Positions 23,351 through 34,357 of a stretch of DNA of 64,000 bases are shown here, in pieces. Positions within the stretch are counted from its first letter, which is position 1. Each line of letters opens with the position of its first letter. The stretch is from Megaustenia siamemsis. Its lineage: Eukaryota; Mollusca; Gastropoda; Stylommatophora; Ariophantidae. Made by a program: the position numbers and the translations under genes. The stretch is from NCBI GenBank assembly GCA_032433765.1, contig JAVIAB010000024.1, forward strand, positions 12,483,959-12,547,958, in the 5' to 3' direction. The notes below the pieces were generated by a model. The model had not been told where the DNA came from and made no database searches. It worked only from the letters and a program-made list of their open reading frames with translations.

Positions 23351-23384
23351 AGATCTTTTACATACACACATATATATATATATA

Positions 23385-23665
23385 TATTTCATGTGTGTTA
23401 CCGGGGCCTCATTATGAGGGAAGTAACGAATAGTGACACTGTGACCTTCCAAGCATGCCGTAAGAGGCGACTAAGGAGATTGGTCGATGGCTTGACAAGC
23501 TGTCATTATAAAAAGTATTGTCATGGAAACAGAGCCATAGATTTTAGAAGCAGTGATCTATGCACTATGTGCCACTTTGGCACGCAAGAATTCTGTTTTT
23601 GAAATTGTGGCTCTGCCCTATGTGCCGTATCGGGTCGAAAGGACAATAGATAGATAGATAGATTC
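23385..23665 (+). mobile_element. GATA-tailed LINE-like 3' sequence
   Basis: Ends 'tatcgggtcgaaaggacaat' followed by an ATAG run, the same type of tail as the copies at 2.6 and 56.5 kb but with a different body. It splits the RT fragment of 22.9-24.0 kb. Confidence 0.5.
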
Positions 23666-23689
23666 GAGATCCAACTCTGCATCCAAAGC

Positions 23690-23800
23690 ATTTGTTACCT
23701 GTTCAATATATTATATATACATTTGTTACCAGTACAATATATTATATATACATTTGTTACCTGTACAATATATTATATATACATTTGTTACCTGTACAAC
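23690..23800. repeat. 31-base minisatellite
   Basis: Four copies of 'catttgttacctgtacaat' plus 'atattatatata'. Confidence 0.9.
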
Positions 23801-23804
23801 ACAT

Positions 23805-23990
23805 TTACATGATGAAGTCGATGTCAATTCCAAATAAAAGGGGAGATAAACTACACCGTTGTTGCACACCAGTTTTAATCTGAAACCATTCACTATGTTC
23901 TGCTTCTGTGCGAACTGCACATGGAAAAATATTGTACAGATCTGTGATGAAGATCTTTTATCAGAAAGATCAAATATTGGAAAATCTTAA
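23805..23990 (-). mobile_element. LINE reverse transcriptase fragment (QG..SLSP motif)
   Basis: Minus strand reads 'GVQQRCSLSPLLFGIDIDF', RT motif 4, here QR rather than QG. It is probably continuous with 22880-23350 before the intervening inserts. Confidence 0.7.
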
Positions 23991-24054
23991 AGTATCAGCG
24001 GGATCGATAGTCAATATTTTTTAACATTTTGTTTTTTTTATCCCCCTCGTCCAG

Positions 24055-24297
24055 GGAGCCGCGATAGCTCAGTCGTTAGGGAACTGGGCTACAAAGGACA
24101 AGGGGTAGGGTTCGATCCCAACCGGGTTCACACAGCCTTAAATGGGTACTGGATTTTTTCTGTGAAAGTAAAGCAGCATGGGCGTAATACCAACCACATT
24201 ACCCCAAAAATCATGTGCTTAAGTTCTGTAAAATATAGGGTCACTAACACCATATTTTTCTTTACACGCCACTTGGTGTGACGGGGGTACTAGACTA
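24055..24297 (+). mobile_element. SINE1 copy
   Basis: Head and body present, with a deletion of 'gacggcttcc' after the B box. The tail is degraded and no clear TSD is visible. Confidence 0.88.
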
Positions 24298-24634
24298 AAC
24301 TAGATCCCAAAAGTCCAACCGACCGTGGCAATAACATACTCGTTAACCAAGATCATAGACACGGATAGTCTGACGGTTTCCTTGGGGAAGGAGACAGTGA
24401 ACACATTTCTCTCTGGGCTGACAGGATGCCACGAGTCTCCCTTGGTAGCTGAAACCTTTCATGTTATTGCTGGTAAACCACTAACAGCTACTTTAACTGT
24501 GTATTAAACAGGATGTGTTTTCTCTTCTTTGCTACAATTAATTTTGGCGTTAATTTCAACAGCAAATAGACAGAAGCAAATGTTGTAAAAAGAAGAAAAA
24601 GTACATATTCGACATGCGCATTTTTTTGTAATTT
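24298..24634 (+). other. Stretch with a 60-codon ORF of unknown nature
   Basis: Plus frame 24325-24507 starts at ATG and encodes 60 residues including 'SLGKETVNTFLSGLTG'. No signal peptide, domain or splice signals are recognised. It may be a transposon remnant or chance. Confidence 0.25.
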
Positions 24635-24962
24635 CTTTTTTTTTTTGCATTCGCCAGCTTTCACCTCTGGTAAAGTCCCTAGAAGCTAGAAACTGAATTA
24701 TGTGTTACTCCATTTCTTTCTCTGGTAGCCGTGTGCACAGGGGTCCCTGGCCGTACAGGCAGACAACTCCGTCTTCGAAGGTACTCATATTTTTTCCGTC
24801 CATGATTAATTGACGTTTCAAGCCGGGTCTCGCTGCTGAGACCACGGCTAGTTACCGCAGACAGAAATTATAAATAAAAATCCCAACTAGTGCAGCCTGG
24901 ATTTGAACTCACAACCTCTCTGTCCTCAAGGCCTTCTTGCCTCGAGACCAACCAGCCCCCAA
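24635..24962 (-). mobile_element. SINE2, full-length antisense copy
   Basis: Reverse complement has a tRNA-like head ('ctggttggtctcgaggc', then 'gttgtgagttcaaatcc' as a B-box relative), the SINE2 body, and an A-rich tail at the left. Matches 32943-33290. Confidence 0.82.
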
Positions 24963-25014
24963 AATGCGCAGATAAGTAAATGGGACAGTGATAAAGCAGG
25001 TCAAAGAATTCAAA

Positions 25015-25275
25015 CATCTGGTAGCAAAGTCCGGATGGCAAATTTATAACCGATGTGACGTGCAGATTACATAAGCCTAAAACTGCACTCTAAAAAAGAC
25101 AATTTATAACGGATGTGACGTGCAGATTACATAAGCCTAAACCTGCACTCTAAAAAAGACAATTTATAACGGATGTGACGTGCAGATTACATAAGCCTAA
25201 AGCTGCACTCTAAAAAGACAATTTATAACGGATGTGACGTGCAGATTACATAATCCTAAAGCTGCACTCTAAAAA
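25015..25275. repeat. 60-base tandem repeat
   Basis: Four near-identical copies of a unit containing 'aacggatgtgacgtgcagat' and 'tgcactctaaaaa'. Confidence 0.92.
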
Positions 25276-25500
25276 GAAAAGATGTAATAAAAATAATTTC
25301 TAACAATTAAGAAGGAATTCATTAAGAAGGAATTTTTCTGTGTTTTTTTAAACAGTTCTTGACATAAGAAAGCGAGTCATGGACATAAAGGCAGAGACAG
25401 AAACATTTTAATACGACAGAAATATGTATTGACAGAAGATTTCAGAGAATACCATAAGCTGCTAAAGTGAGAAATAACTTTGTTCTAAATGTTAAAGTAA
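25276..25500. other. Short gene-free stretch
   Basis: AT-rich; contains a decayed LINE-like 'accataagctgctaaag' region but nothing definite. Confidence 0.3.
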
Positions 25501-25504
25501 AAAA

Positions 25505-25752
25505 AAAAAGAGCCCTGTTACGCCAAGTGGCTTATAGGGAATCTGGTGTTAGTGAAAATAATTTTTACAGATCCACGATAGATGATTTTTGGGGTAATGT
25601 GGTTGGTATTACGCCCGTGCCGCTTTACTTTCCCAGAAAGAAATCTGATACATGAGGCTGGATGAACCTCGAAGCTGTCGATCAGGATTAAACCCAACCT
25701 CTTGTCCTTGGTAGTTCAGTTCACTAACCACTGACCTATCGCGGGTCCCATA
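25505..25752 (-). mobile_element. SINE1 copy, diverged
   Basis: Antisense from 'gagccctgttacgccaagtg' to 'ctgacctatcgcgggtccc'. It has more substitutions than other copies and no clear TSD, so it is probably older. Confidence 0.85.
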
Positions 25753-26039
25753 TAAAGAAAATAGGCAATATATTTGTAAAGAATATTTTAGTAGGAAATC
25801 AACAGGATTGTTACACAACTGTAGATATACAAGTTTATTATGGAGGTTTATGATAATCTAGGCTTGAAGTTTTGTGTATGACGATGATGCAATATCGTGT
25901 TCCTTGCAATCAGTGTTGTGATTGCACACCTGCTTTATGATAACAAAAAAACCGTTGATTTGTTTTATAACAGACAAGGTGCAATAATCAACAGATACCA
26001 GACATGAGGTTTTTTCGTGATTTTTAAAACAATCTACCA

Positions 26040-26290
26040 TGTTGTTGGGCACAGGCAGTTTCTTCTCTTCTTCTACCGTTCAGCTCCCTGTGGAGCATAG
26101 GACTTCAAAAAACACTTTCCAAGTCGTTATGTTTCTTGTCATTCTTTTAAGATCGCTCAATGTCTTCCCCATCATCTTCTTCTCTGCTTCTATCTGTCTT
26201 CATCTTTGCTTCTATCTGTCTTCTCCAAGAATTCCTTGGTCTTCCTCTTTGTCTTTTTCCCTGGGGATTCCAAAAAAAGGCATGTTGTCA
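26040..26290 (-). mobile_element. LINE 3' end, family E (antisense)
   Basis: Reverse complement encodes 'PQGKRQRGRPRNSWRRQIE' and a decayed end with 'ggagctgaacggtagaag', matching the sense copy at 21.5 kb. A short internal duplication ('gacagatagaagca') is present. Confidence 0.72.
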
Positions 26291-26499
26291 CAGGAAGTTT
26301 AATTATTTCTTATTCACGACTAAGTTAATTATATATTTTAAATCTTACATCTAATGTAGCCTGGTGTATCTGAAATAGAAGATATGAGATTGTGTCTTTA
26401 AAAAAATAATTAGTGCTGGCCACTAGTGGCATGACGATGAAAGTGATAGTAGTGAACAGGGCTGTAACTGGTTTGAGCCGAAAGACCACACTCACGTCT

Positions 26500-27236
26500 G
26501 TATACTAAAAGATCTAAAGAGCATTATAAGAGAAGGGGAGGCGGGCTGTGTACGCAAGAAATAGGTCGGGTCATTACAGAAGTTAACGATACGCATTCAC
26601 CTTTGTCTACGTCCCTGGACATCTGGGAGTACGGGGAAATTAAAGAGTGGACAGATTTGCTAGCTGTGCTGTCATCGAAGATTGTCAACCATTGGATGGG
26701 GCGGACACATCACTGCTCTCCGATATGCGAGAAGGGCACATGACTTCGACAACCATGAGTCCACGTCACTTCATAGGACGAAAGAGATGAGAGATAAGAA
26801 GGGCACAGGACTTCGACAACCATGAGTCCACGTCACTTCATAGGACGAAAGAGATGAGAGATAAGAAGGGCACAAGACTTCGACAACCATGAGTCGACGT
26901 CACTTCATTGGAAGAAAGAGATGAGAGATAAGAAGGGCACAAGACTTCGACAACCATGAGTCCACGTCACTTCATAGGACGAAAGAGATGAGAGATAAGA
27001 AGGGCACAAGACTTCGACAACCATGAGTCCACGTCACTTCATTGGACGAAAGAGATGAGAGATAAGAAGGGCACAGCCAGAAACGAGAAACTTGTTGGGC
27101 GTGTTATCATCCAACACAGAAGCTTCTTGGCTCGCAGTGTCCTGAGTCTCGCCAGTCTCTGGACGCTGCGGAATTTGCTGAGGAGGGGATCTGAGCATAT
27201 ATGTACAAGTTCGAAACACAATGATGATAACCCACA
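26500..27236 (+). mobile_element. LINE RNase H fragment with internal tandem repeat
   Basis: Encodes the C-terminal part of an RNase H domain, 'FVYVPGHLGVRGN*RVDRFA' (stop where E/K is expected). It then passes into the 67-base repeat array and continues as 'LVGRVIIQHRSFLARSVL'. Closely related sequences are at 30.3-31.0 kb (minus) and 51.8 kb (plus). Confidence 0.7.
26728..27066. repeat. 67-base tandem repeat inside LINE sequence
   Basis: Five copies of a unit with 'acttcgacaaccatgagtcc' and 'gaaagagatgagagataaga'. Lengths are exact and copies differ by a few substitutions. Confidence 0.92.
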
Positions 27237-27404
27237 ACGAACTCAGTTGTTCAATAAAACACACACACACTCTCTCACTCACTCTCACATACATGCACAA
27301 ACGCACTGTTTTTCTCACATACATACACAGACTCTCTCACGCCTCTCTCACACACATATTATCATTATTTTTTCAACTAAGTGATGAGTACAAGTTATGT
27401 CTCA

Positions 27405-27730
27405 GTTTTGTTTGTGTCAAACAATTTTTCCATCTTTGAAAATGAATGGTGGGAACATCTGCCAAGTGATCGCACATCATGGAGAGCATGTATAAGGAAT
27501 GGCACAACATTATTTGAGACTATGCTAAGGCACAACTTAGAAGAGAAAAAACTCATGAAAAAGAATGGAAAACCCTGTGGATCAGTGGGCCTGACTTGTT
27601 CATTCTGTGGCCGTGTGTGTTTGTCAAACATTGGTAGAATTAGCCACGAGAGAAATTGTTCAACAAAAACAAAACCTAAAAAAATGCAGAATAGCCTCCA
27701 CTAGACCGTCTGACAAGACGGAAAGGGCCA
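27405..27730 (+). mobile_element. LINE 3' end with C2H2-like finger
   Basis: C-terminal sequence 'WEHLPSDRTSWRACIRNGT' followed by 'CSFCGRVCLSNIGRISHERN' and a terminal Cys, then stop and the 3' UTR. Related copies are at 43.5 and 48.8-49.8 kb. The 27381-27704 frame is open to the natural stop. Confidence 0.8.
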
Positions 27731-27819
27731 TATAGTTTGTGTCAAGTTACAGAACACATTTAATGTCATTGTTCTCTGTTATAACTACTTATGTCGAATG
27801 TCAATTCATTACGCCAGAT

Positions 27820-27930
27820 AATAACTTCAACTTGTCACGGTTACATATCTTTAACTTGTCACGGTTACATAACTTCAACTTGTCACGGTTACATAACTTC
27901 AACTTGTCACGGTTACATATCTTAAACTTC
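27820..27930. repeat. 26-base minisatellite
   Basis: Four copies of 'aacttgtcacggttacataa' plus 'cttcaa'. Confidence 0.9.
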
Positions 27931-28048
27931 CATTCCGTTAACTTGAAAGTACGATAATATTATTCAGATTTTCTTCACAATTAAGATCATTAACACAACC
28001 TCCCCAATTATATTTTAAATTAACTATATATATACATGATTAGTCATA

Positions 28049-28412
28049 AAGGCTACAGAGATGGGATTTCTTAGAAAAATGTTGAAAGTTCCCTGGACAG
28101 CTAAAAAGACCAATGGGGAAGTTCTCAAATAGGCCACCACACAAAGTGAGCTCCTAAAAAACATCAGAAAGGAACAATCAATATTTTTCGGGCACATCAT
28201 GAGAAGAGAAAAGTTGGAATACATGGTTACAACTGACAAAATAAAAGAAAAGAGATATCGCGGATAACAAAGAGAGAAAATACTGGATTGCTTGGTGTCA
28301 TGGCATGGTAAACAGTCAACAAAAGAACTGGCACGATGCAATGTAGATAGAAGATTGTGGAAGGACATGATCGCCTACGCCAACCGGTATGGCACATGAT
28401 GATGATGATATT
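28049..28412 (+). mobile_element. LINE 3' end, subfamily A
   Basis: RT C-terminus: 'MGFLRKMLKVPWTAKKTN', 'FFGHIMRREKLEY', 'RRLWKDMIAYANRYGT', stop, then an ATGATG tail. Two in-frame stops are present. Confidence 0.85.
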
Positions 28413-28533
28413 TACATATATATATATGGGTATAATAAATGTATAAATATGAAACTACTAGCAGTTGTTTCGCCTTTAACGTGTTGTTGATGTCTACACA
28501 CATTGTAGCCAGGTGTCGAGGACTCAAACTTAC

Positions 28534-28563
28534 TGTTTTCAGTCCAGTCATCGCCATATTCAT
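28534..28563 (-). CDS. Micro-exon 8 (30 bases)
   Basis: The acceptor is strong (GTTATGTCTTGTAG) and the donor is GTAAGT. In phase 0 it reads MNMAMTGLKT. In phase 1 it would read DEYGDDWTEN, which looks equally protein-like, so an unseen upstream exon could change the reading. The length is symmetric either way. Confidence 0.62.
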
Positions 28564-28691
28564 CTACAAGACATAACAATGTAGTTGCATAAAGAGAAGA
28601 AAATGTTAAACACATCTATTTACCGATATTATTAGCAAAATAATAGACAATACATCATATTTTCCAATATATCAATTATTACGATTATATA

Positions 28692-28961
28692 CATATTTTT
28701 TTTTTTTTAAAAAGTAGTGTCCCGTCACGCCAAGTGGCGTATAGGGAATATGGTGTTAGTGAACATAATTTTTACAGGCCTTCAGCACATGATTTTTGGG
28801 GTAATGTGGTCGGTATTACGCCCGTGCTGAATTACTTTCCCAGAAAAAAAATCCGGTACCCATTTAAGGCTGGGTGAACCCGGAAGCCGTCGGTTGGGAT
28901 CGAACCCTACCTCTTGCCTTTTGTAGTCCAGTTCACTAACCACTGAGCTATCGCGGCTCCA
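28692..28961 (-). mobile_element. SINE1 full-length copy with TSD
   Basis: Complete antisense copy. The 11-base duplication acgattatata flanks it (28681-28691 and 28962-28972). Confidence 0.92.
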
Positions 28962-28972
28962 ACGATTATATA

Positions 28973-29291
28973 TATATCGTTCTTATTCTATATAATTACT
29001 CTTTATCACTGAAAGAATAAAAAGAACAGGTTGTACAATATTTATATTGATCCGATTCTGATAACTGGAGTCAATTCTGGAAATCTGAAACAGACAGAAA
29101 GCATGAGATACCAGAGTGGAGGTTTTATAGAAGGAGAAAATACATAAGGAGAATCACAAATATCAAATATATAAAAATATACTATGCGTGGCCACGAATA
29201 AAGTTGCACACAATATATAAATGAACAAAAAACGATAGAGAGCAGCCAATCTGATAGAAAGACAAGAAAAACTAGTACGTTTCGGCAATAT
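28973..29291. other. Gene-free stretch, AT-rich
   Basis: No exon, tRNA or transposon identified. Confidence 0.4.
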
Positions 29292-29303
29292 CCTTCATCA
29301 GGT

Positions 29304-29641
29304 GACTTTTATTTGGGGAAATAGTTTAGTTGGGAGAACCACCGACTGGACTACCGAAGTTCGGACAACCCGTGGTTCGATTCCCGTTGGAAGCAGTGTG
29401 AATTGTACTCGTAGTTGGAAACAATGTACACGATATGGGTCGACCCAACCGCTGGGAAAAAAATCGGTACCAGGGTAGTAGTACTCTTGAAAGGTGGGGA
29501 ATGCCGCCTCGCATTGTGAGTTGCGATGCTTGAGGCGACGCTATCCAGAAGTCTTCTAAAACTTCAGGATAGCCGGTCGAGCACATATGGGTGAAAACTG
29601 GCGTGCTAAGACGCAGATTCAAGCCTTGTACTTTACCCTAA
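29304..29641 (+). mobile_element. SINE3 copy 1 with TSD
   Basis: tRNA-like head: A-box-like 'tagtttagttgggagaac' and a canonical B box 'ggttcgattcc'. The body ends 'caagccttgtactttaccc'. A 12-base duplication ccttcatcaggt flanks it (29292-29303, 29642-29653). Relative at 47314-47531. Confidence 0.85.
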
Positions 29642-29653
29642 CCTTCATCAGGT

Positions 29654-31025
29654 ATAACAATCTAACTATACAAGTTATACACATAAATCCAAACAAGATT
29701 AGAACATTGAATTGTATAGATCAGTGTGAAGTCTATTTTATTCATGGAGTCAGTTTCATTGCACTCGGGACATCCCTATATCCGCTCCACATATCGTTCC
29801 ATTAATTCTCGAAGCGTATGCAGACTGATTATTCCTGTAAGGTCTTGATGATAGATACATCTGCTTTTCACACGGAGCACTCCGGATCAACCAGATTCTT
29901 GTTCTATCTTTAGACTCATCAGCCTCTCAAAATATACATCATTGGCTCACCTATTCTCTTCTTAATCTTTTAAGAAATTAAAAAAACATTTAGCGATTTC
30001 CTCTTATGAGTAAGGTTGGGAGCCGCGATAGCTCAGTGGTTAGTGAACTGGACTACAAAGGACAAGGGGTAGGGTTCGATCCCAACCGACGGCCTCCGGG
30101 TTCATCCAGCCTTTAATGGGTACCGGATTTTTTTCTGGGAAAGTGAAGCGGCACTGGCGTAATACCGACCACATTACCCCAAAAATCATGTGCCGAAGGT
30201 CTGTAGAATTTATGGTCCCTAACACCATATTCCCTATACGCCACTTGGCGTGACGGGGGTACTTTACTTTCTTACTTCACTATGAGTAAGGTTGAACTCA
30301 GTGTTAGATCTGCCAGCGAGCTTGTAGGCTATTTCATTGCCATGTACATCAGCATGCCCTGGACAACCACATTAACACGTTCTCTTTAGAGCCATCCAAG
30401 AGCTGCCTCTAACTCCTGCCGCAGACACTGTCTGTCAATCTTCTGTAGCATACTTTACGAGTCAGTCACCAAGACTGTGTGATCCACGTTCTATGTAACC
30501 AACCATGTTATCGCCGCCGTTACTGCTTCTATCTCCATTCTCATGCTGGACACCGTAATGCTACGCTTGCCAGATTCCCTAGCCACTTCTATGCCATGTT
30601 GGCATGTCACAAAACCCCAACCGCTGCGCTGTTCGCGGGATGCAGACCCATCCGTGTATATGATCAGATCATGATGTGAGGACACTTGTTCAATGTATTC
30701 CCTTATTGGGACCTCGTTAGCTCCATAGGACCAAATGCGACACTTCCTGCCGAGCTGAATTATTACTTTCGTTAGCCTCTTTTTCTTCGCTATTACTTCT
30801 CTCCAATCCTTGCCAAGCCTAAAGTCATTCAGATTGTTCACGCTTGAGGCGCCTGCCCATGGTTGCACCAAATTCTGAATGTAAGTGATGATTTATGTTC
30901 CTTATAACGTTCCAATTAATCCGGACCTGAGCAGGTCTATGTCGCACTCGAATGCTCAGTGAGTCAGGTATCTCATTGAACTGAAAAGGTGTGTCTCTGA
31001 TGCAGCCGAGACCTTCCATAGGTCT
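29654..31025 (-). mobile_element. LINE RT-RNase H fragment, split by SINE1
   Basis: Minus strand 30491-30871 holds the first half of RNase H ('IYTDGSA' and 'MRMEIEAV'). After a frameshift the second half reads 'GHADVHGNEIAYKLAG', the last catalytic region. Upstream is an 'ILGCIRDTP'-like linker. A SINE1 with a perfect TSD sits at 30019-30280, so sequence left of it is probably the same element's 3' part (inferred). The coding sequence is broken and cannot be functional. Confidence 0.72.
30019..30280 (+). mobile_element. SINE1 full-length copy with 14-base TSD
   Basis: Complete head, body and CTTTACTTT tail. The perfect duplication tatgagtaaggttg is at 30005-30018 and 30281-30294. It is inserted in the RNase H LINE. 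Confidence 0.95.
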
Positions 31026-31690
31026 TCATTCTGAACACTTTCCAACCGTACGATCTGAGTTGACGAGGGAGTGAGAATACCAACAATAGTATCCAGTACC
31101 GAGAGCACTACAGCCGGCGTGAGCGAGAGAAGTTAGTATCGAGTCATTATATACCACGTGACAAACCGTTTTTTTTATACAAACATACAGAATAAAATAG
31201 ACATGTACATGACTAAAACAGACATGAATACAACTGACTTGGACACGCTCCTCAAGGGCAGTCGAAGATGAAGGCAGGCGCAAATTCCTAGCATAAAATA
31301 CCAAAACACTAAACAGGCTGCCTACCCTTGACACGAGCTAAGAAGTTACATACATTTTTTTTAGAAGAGGGAACGAAAGACCTTGATTTTGAAATTTCCC
31401 ATGAAGCAACCACAATTAGTGTCCCGTTTTAGCAGCACACCACTGTTCTGAGTGTGATTGTAACCACTGCTAGATTCATAAAAGTGCAGGAGGCATAGTG
31501 GTTGAACGCCTGCTTTACGACCGACAGATCGCGTGCGTGTCTCTTTTGTTACAACCAAGTCCCGTATTAATGGGTACCTACTTGCCGTTAGATCCGCCAA
31601 AGAAATAAAAAGCAGAATGATTCGGGTCAAAATAGTATTTAAGAAAATGAAAAATCTTTAATGCAACACACATAAAGGTAATTAAAGTGA
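31026..31690. other. Gene-free stretch
   Basis: Moderate-length ORFs only (up to 102 codons, minus strand), with no motif or splice signal. The right part may be further LINE sequence. Confidence 0.35.
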
Positions 31691-31699
31691 GAAAGATAG

Positions 31700-32150
31700 T
31701 TTCAAGGGTGCTAAATAAAGTCAATTATGACATATGGGTGGGGATCATGGACAGTAGACAAACAAATGAAAAGACTATTAGACACCACAGAGATGGGATT
31801 TCCCAGAAGAATGTTGAAAGTTCTCTGGACAGCTAAAAAAACCAACTAGTAAATTTTCAGAGGCCAACACAACAAGGGAGCTCATAATAAATATCAGAAA
31901 GAAACAATTAACCTTATGGGGGCACATCATAAGAATAGAAATGTTGCAATCTTTGCTACAAATGGTAACATAGAGGGAAAGAGAGACCACGAACAATGAA
32001 GAGAGAAGATACTGGATGGCTTGGTGTCATGGCATGGCAAACAGTCAACAACAGAATTAATACGATGCACTGTGGATTAGAGAATTATGGAAGGACATGA
32101 TCGCCTGCGCCGGTCGATATGGTACATTATGATGAAGATAATGATTGATA
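31700..32150 (+). mobile_element. LINE 3' end, subfamily A (decayed)
   Basis: Contains 'EMGFPRRMLKVLWTAKK' in one frame, then frameshifted 'GHI' and 'LWKDMIACA' segments, ending near a TTGATATTAATGA repeat. Confidence 0.78.
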
Positions 32151-32263
32151 TTAATGATTGACATTAATGATTGACAACATTTAATCTGTGAATATCTGAT
32201 GCCACGGGGACGAGGCATTTAATCACAAGCACGTCATTTCTACTTTATATTTCAAGTACTTAC

Positions 32264-32284
32264 GTAAAGGTGCGTTGTATGTAA
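32264..32284 (-). CDS. Micro-exon 7 (21 bases)
   Basis: The acceptor is GCTTGTATCTCAG and the donor is GTAAGT. In phase 0 it reads LHTTHLY. It lies between a LINE 3' end (about 31.7-32.1 kb) and a SINE at 32.5 kb. Confidence 0.6.
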
Positions 32285-32517
32285 CTGAGATACAAGCGAC
32301 CAGATTTTAGCTCATAAAACATGTTTGACTAAAAACTCTTGTATATCTTTATAATGGCTCTTTGAAGTAACGAAGTGACTATTGATGTGTCTTGTCAACG
32401 TAATAATACATTTGTTATTGGCATTATTTAAAGTATCTCTCTAGTTCGTGATGACAACAAGAGCAAGCACATGGGTGCGTAGTAGTTTAGTCGCTAATCA
32501 TTTATACCACTATATAT

Positions 32518-32775
32518 ATAAAAAGTAAAAGGTAAAGAGCCCCGTCACACGAAGTGGTGTATAGGGAATATGGTGTTAGTGACCATACATTTTACAGAAC
32601 TTCAGCACATGATTTATGGGGTAATGTGGTCGGTATTACGCCCATGCCGTTTTCTTTCTAAGAAAAATTCAGTACCCATTTAAGGCTGGGTGAACCCGGG
32701 CCGTCGGTTGGGATCGAACCCCACCTCTTGTCCTTTGTAGGTCAGTTCACTAACCACTGAGCTATTGCGGCATCC
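32518..32775 (-). mobile_element. SINE1 full-length copy with TSD
   Basis: Antisense copy flanked by accactatatat (32506-32517 and 32776-32787). Confidence 0.92.
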
Positions 32776-32942
32776 ACCACTATATATGCTATAAGAAAAG
32801 TTAGAAGAAAGCAGAATGGAGAATGGTATAGCCGGTATCAAGTGAACTGCAGGATGTACAATCGCGAATCTCTTTATCACAACTTATGTACACCTCCACG
32901 TCTATATACCCCTATTTCTCGTATTGTGTTGGTTCAAATAAT

Positions 32943-33290
32943 TCAAATAGAGGACTGGTTGGTCTCGAGGCGAGACGCCGGTCTCGAGACAGAGAGGTTG
33001 TGAGCTCAAATCCTGGCTGCACCAGTTGGGATTGGTATTTGTGATTTCTCTCTTCGGCAATCAACGCTGGTCTCAGCAGCGAGACCCGGCTTGAAACATC
33101 AATTACTCATCGGCGGGAAAAAAAAATATGTGTACCTCGGAAATCGGAATTATTTGCATGAACGGCGAAGGACCCCTGTGCACACGGCTTCCAGGAAAAA
33201 ACGGATCAACACGCAAAAATGCAGTTCCTAGTCTCTAGTGACTTCACTAGAGGTGAAAGCTGGAGAATGCAAAATAACAAATAATAGTAA
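32943..33290 (+). mobile_element. SINE2, full-length copy
   Basis: tRNA-like head 'gactggttggtctcgaggc' and 'gttgtgagctcaaatcctgg', then a conserved body ('tctcagcagcgagacccggc', 'agtctctagtgacttcacta') and an A-rich 3' end. Same family as 24635-24962 and 6417-6690. Confidence 0.82.
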
Positions 33291-33580
33291 TAATAATTCG
33301 TTTACGATGTTTTTTTTCCTTTGCCTGATCACCTAAACATTTTAGAAATAGTTGAATTTAGTGATTAAAGAGTAGCTTAGAGGTGTTGGACAATGGCCAT
33401 GTCTGGAGGTAAGTCGCTGAGATAAGTGAACCTTCTAGGTGGGGGTGGCCTGTGTGGTTCTAATGAATTTAGTGTGAATGAAGGGAACAAATTGAACTAT
33501 GAGCTAAATGTGAATGAAATGAACTCATTCAACTACCTTGTGCTCTTATATTCTCGAAGGGAAATAACACTCCTGCTAGT
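33291..33580. other. Gene-free stretch before a minisatellite
   Basis: Contains 'atggccatgtctggag' followed by GTAAGT on the plus strand (near 33395-33415), a possible but unsupported first-exon end. Confidence 0.3.
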
Positions 33581-33633
33581 GTGGTTATTTTGAATTTAGA
33601 GGAACATTTTAAACCGTCTACGACCTGTACATA

Positions 33634-34325
33634 TTGTGGATACGATGAGACTCAAATGGGAGACGACCTCATCGATGAGACTCAAATGGGAGACAACCTA
33701 ATCGATGAAACTCAAATGGGAGACAACCTAATCGATGAGACTCAAATGGGAGATAACCTAATCGATGAAACTCAAATGGGAGACAACCTAATCGATGAGA
33801 CTCAAATGGGAGATAACCTAATCGATGAGACTCAAATGGGAGATAACCTAATCGATGAGACTCAAATAGGAGATAACCTAATCGATGAGACTCAAATGGG
33901 AGATAACCTAATCGATGATAACCTAATCGATGAGACTCAAATGGGAGATAACCTAATCGATGATAACCTAATCGATGAGACTCAAATGGGAGACAACCTA
34001 ATCGATGAAACTCAAATGGGAGACAACCTAATCGATGAAACTCAAATGGGAGACAACCTAATCGATGAAACTCAAATGGGAGACAACCTAATCGATGAGA
34101 CTCAAATGGGAGATAACCTAATCGATGAGACTCAAATGGGAGATAACCTAATCGATGAGACTCAAATAGGAGATAACCTAATCGATGAGACTCAAATGGG
34201 AGATAACCTAATCGATGATAACCTAATCGATGAGACTCAAATGGGAGATAACCTAATCGATGAGACTCAAATGGGAGATAACCTAATCGATGAGACTCAA
34301 AAGGGAGATAACTTAATCGATTTGA
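33634..34325 (+). repeat. 30-base minisatellite, in-frame (DETQMGDNLI repeats)
   Basis: About 22 copies of a 30-base unit with 'gagactcaaatgggagataa'. Three positions have an extra 15-base 'gataacctaatcgat' half-unit, also in frame. The frame 33581-34357 (258 codons) reads DETQMGDNLI throughout, with a unique N-part 'HFKPSTTCTYCGYD' and a C-part 'LKRELFSTKYR'. There is no signal peptide, and the frame could be an expressed repeat or a by-product. Confidence 0.9.
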
Positions 34326-34357
34326 AACGTGAACTGTTTTCTACCAAATATAGATAA

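Noticed and set aside
33395..33420. Plus-strand ATG followed by GTAAGT as a first exon
   Set aside because: Only five codons and no partner exon could be found downstream.
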